Assembly (NCBI GenBank): GCA_041859375.1
Contig: JBHEKP010000048.1
Location: forward strand, 1 to 18,021
DNA length: 18,021 bases
From: JBHEKP01 sp041859375
Lineage (GTDB): Bacteria > Hydrogenedentota > Hydrogenedentia > Hydrogenedentales > CAITNO01
Direction: 5' to 3'
The position numbers and the translations under genes are program-made. The notes under the pieces are model-generated. The model was not told where the DNA came from. It did not search any database and saw only the letters and a list, made by a program, of their open reading frames with translations. Below, one piece after another: positions 15,140 to 18,021 of this stretch. Every line of letters begins with the position of its first letter. Positions within the stretch are counted from its first letter, which is position 1.

Positions 15140-15979
15140 GTGCGCGCGCGGACAACAAACAGCCCCCCCCGCCCCCCGCTGTTTTCAGCGCGGAGGGTGG
15201 CGGCCTGCCTGTTCCTCCTCGCGGGACTCGCGGGCGCGCCCCGGTCCGCAGCCGCCGATGAGGCCGCCGCGCTGCGCGCCGACCAGACGGTGGTGCTGCT
15301 GCACGGCATGGGACGGGGCCGCGCCTCGCTGTGGGTGCTCGACATGCGCCTGCGGCAGGCGGGCTACAAGACGCTCAATTTCCCCTACCTGGCCAATTCC
15401 CAGTCGCTGGACGGACTGTCGGAACGGTTGCGCGCGTTCATACGGGAAAAGGTGAAAACCCCCACCTACCACCTGGTCGCCCACTCCCTGGGGAATGTGA
15501 TCATCAGAAACACCTTCAAGCTGGAACTGCCGCCGGGGCTTGGCCGCATTGTGATGCTGGCCCCGCCCAACAAGCCCGCGGAACTGGCCCGCGCCCTGAG
15601 GGAAAACCCCGTCTACCGCTGGTTCACGGGGGAAAGCGGCCAGCAGCTCGGGTCGGAGGAATTCTACGCCGAACTCCCCGCGCCAAAGGCGGAATTCGGG
15701 ATCATCGCCGGGGATCGCGGCCAGTCGGTGACCTTCAACAGCCCCAACGACGGGGTCATCACCGTGGAAAGCACCCGTCTGGAGGGCATGAAGGACTGGG
15801 TGCTGGTGCACCATTCGCACACCTTCATCATGAACAGCCGCCAGGTGGCGCAGTTGTGCGTGCAGTTTTTGGAGTCCGGACGGTTCAACCTGGACGCGCT
15901 GGACGCGGAGATCGCCACGGACGAACTGGCTGAAACAGGGCAGGACACCGGAGACACAGCCCCCCTCCCCGGGGAATAG
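15140..15979 (+). CDS. Secreted alpha/beta hydrolase (lipase/esterase-like)
   Basis: This is a 279-residue protein. The GTG at 15140 has AGGAG 6 bases upstream, overlapping the stop of the sigma-like gene 9 bases before, so the two are co-transcribed and probably coupled. Residues about 19-39 (RVAACLFLLAGLAGAPRSAAA) form a signal peptide behind a basic, proline-rich start. The fold markers are VVLLHGMG (51-58, oxyanion region), a nucleophile elbow AHSLGN (Ser116), SPNDGVI (Asp204) and VHHSH (His225 or His227), a plausible complete catalytic triad. PPNKP (142-146), just after the strand following the nucleophile elbow, resembles the triacylglycerol-lipase/LipA-like hydrolases. The substrate is unknown; an ester lipid or envelope glycan ester is the natural guess for a periplasmic enzyme. 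The stop lies 6 bases from the convergent hydF stop. Confidence 0.88.
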   Translation: MRARTTNSPPRPPLFSARRVAACLFLLAGLAGAPRSAAADEAAALRADQTVVLLHGMGRGRASLWVLDMRLRQAGYKTLNFPYLANSQSLDGLSERLRAFIREKVKTPTYHLVAHSLGNVIIRNTFKLELPPGLGRIVMLAPPNKPAELARALRENPVYRWFTGESGQQLGSEEFYAELPAPKAEFGIIAGDRGQSVTFNSPNDGVITVESTRLEGMKDWVLVHHSHTFIMNSRQVAQLCVQFLESGRFNLDALDAEIATDELAETGQDTGDTAPLPGE

Positions 15980-15985
15980 GCCCAA

Positions 15986-17212
15986 TCAAACGCCGTTCCT
16001 GTGGGCCTCCAGCGCGGCGGGGAAGGGTTCCAGCGCGCGCTCAAAGATACCGAGGCTGTAGGCGATGGCGAGGCCGTAGTTGGTGACGGGCACGCCCGCG
16101 CGGCGGCACCGCTCGATGCGGTTGAGCATGGCGCGGCGGTTGGTGGTGCAGGCGCCGCAGTGGACCACCAGCGCGTAGGTGTCCAAGTCGGCGGGGAAGT
16201 CGTGGCCCTGCACGTGCTCGAAGTGAAGCTCCCCGCCCACGTACTGGGTGAGCCACCGGGGAATCTTCACGCGGCCGATGTCGTCGGCGATGGGGTGGTG
16301 GGTGCAGGATTCGGCGATAAGCACACGATCGCCGGGCTTGAGCCCGCCGATGGCGCGCGCGCCGAGCACCTGCGTCACCAGATCGCCCCGGTACCGCGCG
16401 AAGAGGATGGAGAAACTGGTCATGGGCACGCCGGGAGGCGTGTCGGCGGCAACCTTGAGGAAGGCCTGCGAGTCGGTGACCACCAGCTTTGGCGGGCGCT
16501 TCAGCCGTTCCAGCGCGTCGCGCAGTTCCCGTTCCTTCACCACCAGGCAGCAGGCGTCGCCGTCGAGCAGGTCGCGGATGCTCTGCACCTGCGGCAGGAT
16601 GAGCCGCCCCCTGGGAGCCTCCTTGTCAATGGGCACCACCAGCACGGCCATTTCGCCAGGGCCAACCAGGTCGGAGACAATCACCGGGTTTTCAATGAAG
16701 TCCGGCGGCGCATTGTCGAGCAGGGCCTGACGGAAATCCAGGACGCCCCCGCCGAGGCTGGCGGCGGTGCGCACCACGGCGGCGCCCCGCCCCGTGAGTT
16801 TTTCCACCAGTTCCGGGGCCGGTTCGCCCAAATCGCGCTTGTTGAACACAATGACAACGGGCGTTTTCCTCCGCTCAAACTCGGAAAAAAGCCCCTCCTC
16901 AAACTCGCCCCACGCGCCCGCCTCCGCCACAATGACCGCCAGGTCCGTGCGGTCAAAGACGGCTTTGGTCCGTTCCACGCGCATGCCGCCCAGCGCGCCC
17001 TCGTCGTCCACGCCAGCCGTGTCAATGAACAGCACCGGCCCGAGGGGCAGCAGTTCCATGGGCTTTTCCACCGGGTCGGTGGTGGTGCCCGCCTGATCCG
17101 ACACGATGGACACCCGCTGCCGGGTGATCGCGTTGAGCAGGCTCGACTTGCCCACGTTCCGCCGGCCGAAAAGGCCGATGTGGAGCCGCATGGACTTGGG
17201 GGTTGTCTGCAT
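15986..17212 (-). CDS. hydF: [FeFe]-hydrogenase H-cluster maturation GTPase HydF
   Basis: This 408-residue protein is of normal HydF length. The N-terminal GTPase domain has a P-loop GRRNVGKS (16-23), AGTTTDP (41-47), DTAG (64-67) and NKRD (124-127). The C-terminal domain carries the HydF iron-sulfur motif: Cys303-x-His305 in SCTHH, then 45 residues on His351-Cys352-xx-Cys355 (HCGAC). HydF acts as the scaffold on which the HydE and HydG products are assembled into the [2Fe] subcluster before transfer to apo-hydrogenase. All three cysteines are present, so it should be functional. The ATG at 17212 has GGAGG 8 bases upstream and follows the aspA stop by one base, so the two are translationally coupled. 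hydE, hydG and the hydrogenase are not in this window. Confidence in the family is very high. Confidence 0.97.
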   Translation of the reverse strand: MQTTPKSMRLHIGLFGRRNVGKSSLLNAITRQRVSIVSDQAGTTTDPVEKPMELLPLGPVLFIDTAGVDDEGALGGMRVERTKAVFDRTDLAVIVAEAGAWGEFEEGLFSEFERRKTPVVIVFNKRDLGEPAPELVEKLTGRGAAVVRTAASLGGGVLDFRQALLDNAPPDFIENPVIVSDLVGPGEMAVLVVPIDKEAPRGRLILPQVQSIRDLLDGDACCLVVKERELRDALERLKRPPKLVVTDSQAFLKVAADTPPGVPMTSFSILFARYRGDLVTQVLGARAIGGLKPGDRVLIAESCTHHPIADDIGRVKIPRWLTQYVGGELHFEHVQGHDFPADLDTYALVVHCGACTTNRRAMLNRIERCRRAGVPVTNYGLAIAYSLGIFERALEPFPAALEAHRNGV

Positions 17213-17213
17213 G

Positions 17214-18021
17214 TCACGCGCCTCCGTCCGGCCTGTCGGGCATGCCGAGCCGGCACACCGACTCAGGGGTCAGCAGTTGGTCAAAGGCCTCCGGGGTGAG
17301 GAGGCCCCTCTCCAGCACCACGGCGCGCACGGTCCGTCCCGTGGCGGCGGCCTCCTTGGCCACCTCCGAGGCGGTCCCGTAGCTCAGCACCGGCACCAGC
17401 GCCGTCGCCGCCGCCGTGGCCCCCTCCACATGGGCGCGGCACCGGGCCTCGTCGGCCTCGATGCCCTCCACGCAGCGGCTCCGCAGCAGGGTGCATGCCC
17501 GCGCCAGCAGGTCGCAACTGTCCAGCAGGCAGTCGGCGATGAGCGGCAGGAAGGGGTTCAGTTCCAGGCTGCCCATAGACGCGGCCATGGCAATCACCTG
17601 GTCGTGGCCCATGACGCGCAGGGCCGCCTGGGTCACCGCCTCGGGGATCACCGGGTTCACCTTGCCCGGCATGGCGGAGGAGCCCGCCTGCAGCCGGGGC
17701 AGCCGTATTTCCCCCAGCCCCGCGCCGGGTCCGGAGGAGAGAAGCCGCAGGTCGCCGCACACCTTGACGAGGGACACGGCGCAGGCCTTGAGGATGCCGG
17801 AAACCTCCGCGAACACGTCGGCGTTCTGCGTGCCGTCAAGCAGGTTTTCCGCGCGGGCGAAACCCGCGCCCGTCAGTTCTCGGAGCGCGTCCGTCACGCG
17901 GAAGATGTACTGCCTCGGCGCGCCGTGGCCCGTGCCCACGGCGGTGCCGCCGAGGTTCACCACGCGGAGCCGCTCGTTGCACTTGTACACGCGCCAGCGG
18001 TCGCGGGCGAAGGCCTCCGCG
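17214..18021 (-). CDS. aspA: Aspartate ammonia-lyase (fumarase/aspartase superfamily), 5' end missing
   Basis: The frame is open from the right edge; about 268 C-terminal codons are present. AEAFARDRWRVYKCNERLR and VVNLGGTAVGTG are standard for the class II fumarase/aspartase superfamily, and GSSAMPGKVNPVIPE is the superfamily signature loop with the catalytic serine. ELNPFLPLIADCLL and the short C-terminal domain also fit. Aspartase converts aspartate to fumarate and ammonia. Fumarase C and aspartase are hard to tell apart from this part alone. The choice of aspA rests mainly on its one-base coupling to hydF, since an aspartase gene beside hydF is a recurrent arrangement in [FeFe]-hydrogenase maturation loci. 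There it may supply ammonia for the azadithiolate bridge; that role is inference. The start codon is outside the window. Confidence 0.87.
   Translation of the reverse strand, partial: AEAFARDRWRVYKCNERLRVVNLGGTAVGTGHGAPRQYIFRVTDALRELTGAGFARAENLLDGTQNADVFAEVSGILKACAVSLVKVCGDLRLLSSGPGAGLGEIRLPRLQAGSSAMPGKVNPVIPEAVTQAALRVMGHDQVIAMAASMGSLELNPFLPLIADCLLDSCDLLARACTLLRSRCVEGIEADEARCRAHVEGATAAATALVPVLSYGTASEVAKEAAATGRTVRAVVLERGLLTPEAFDQLLTPESVCRLGMPDRPDGGA

Noticed and set aside
1..18021. tRNA, rRNA, CRISPR, insertion sequences, prophage genes
   Set aside because: No cloverleaf, rRNA-like stretch, regularly spaced direct repeats, transposase or phage protein was found on either strand.

Overview
The window is high-GC bacterial DNA with about ten confident protein genes and no rRNA, tRNA, insertion sequence or CRISPR array that I can see. 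Gene content points to a planctomycete-like or Hydrogenedentota-like bacterium. The clues are a DUF1559 pseudopilin with the DG-box C-terminus, a Ser/Thr kinase with the N-terminal region typical of planctomycete kinases and a DWG motif fused to WD40 repeats, and a sigma-factor-like domain fused through a membrane helix to carboxypeptidase-regulatory-like domains. The hydF-aspA pair suggests an anaerobe with an [FeFe] hydrogenase. Assignment to a phylum is inference from gene style, not from a marker gene.

Region 1 (1-5400, all minus strand): a truncated amidohydrolase/uronate-isomerase-like protein; a 35-codon fragment; a secreted PHP-domain phosphoesterase whose C-terminus seems displaced into that fragment by a one-base frame change; a DUF1559 pseudopilin with its own terminator; and two secreted paralogues (258 and 279 aa) of a family I do not recognise, each ending in a cysteine-dense tail. 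A strong terminator separates the paralogues, and it abuts the promoter of the second.

Region 2 (5432-9727, minus): one 1431-residue membrane Ser/Thr kinase with a kinase domain, one TM helix, a coiled coil, about fourteen WD40-like blades and two PDZ-like modules. No terminator or promoter is visible in the 83 bases between it and the 279-aa cysteine-rich protein, so the two may be co-transcribed.

Region 3 (9728-10433): a spacer holding a complete small transcription unit on the minus strand, with promoter, Shine-Dalgarno, a 45-aa hydrophobic peptide built of two 15-residue repeats, and an intrinsic terminator. It is back to back with a good promoter for the plus-strand genes, and an inverted repeat sits between the two -35 boxes.

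Region 4 (10434-15979, plus): a multi-pass acyltransferase-family membrane protein, a GT4 glycosyltransferase, then, behind a near-consensus promoter, a membrane-tethered sigma-factor-like protein followed 9 bases later by a secreted alpha/beta hydrolase. The acyltransferase and glycosyltransferase suggest envelope glycan work. The tethered sigma-like protein is the best candidate for an unusual signalling system here.

Region 5 (15986-18021, minus): aspA (truncated at the window edge) and hydF, separated by one base, from an [FeFe]-hydrogenase maturation locus. hydF converges on the hydrolase gene with only 6 bases between the stop codons.
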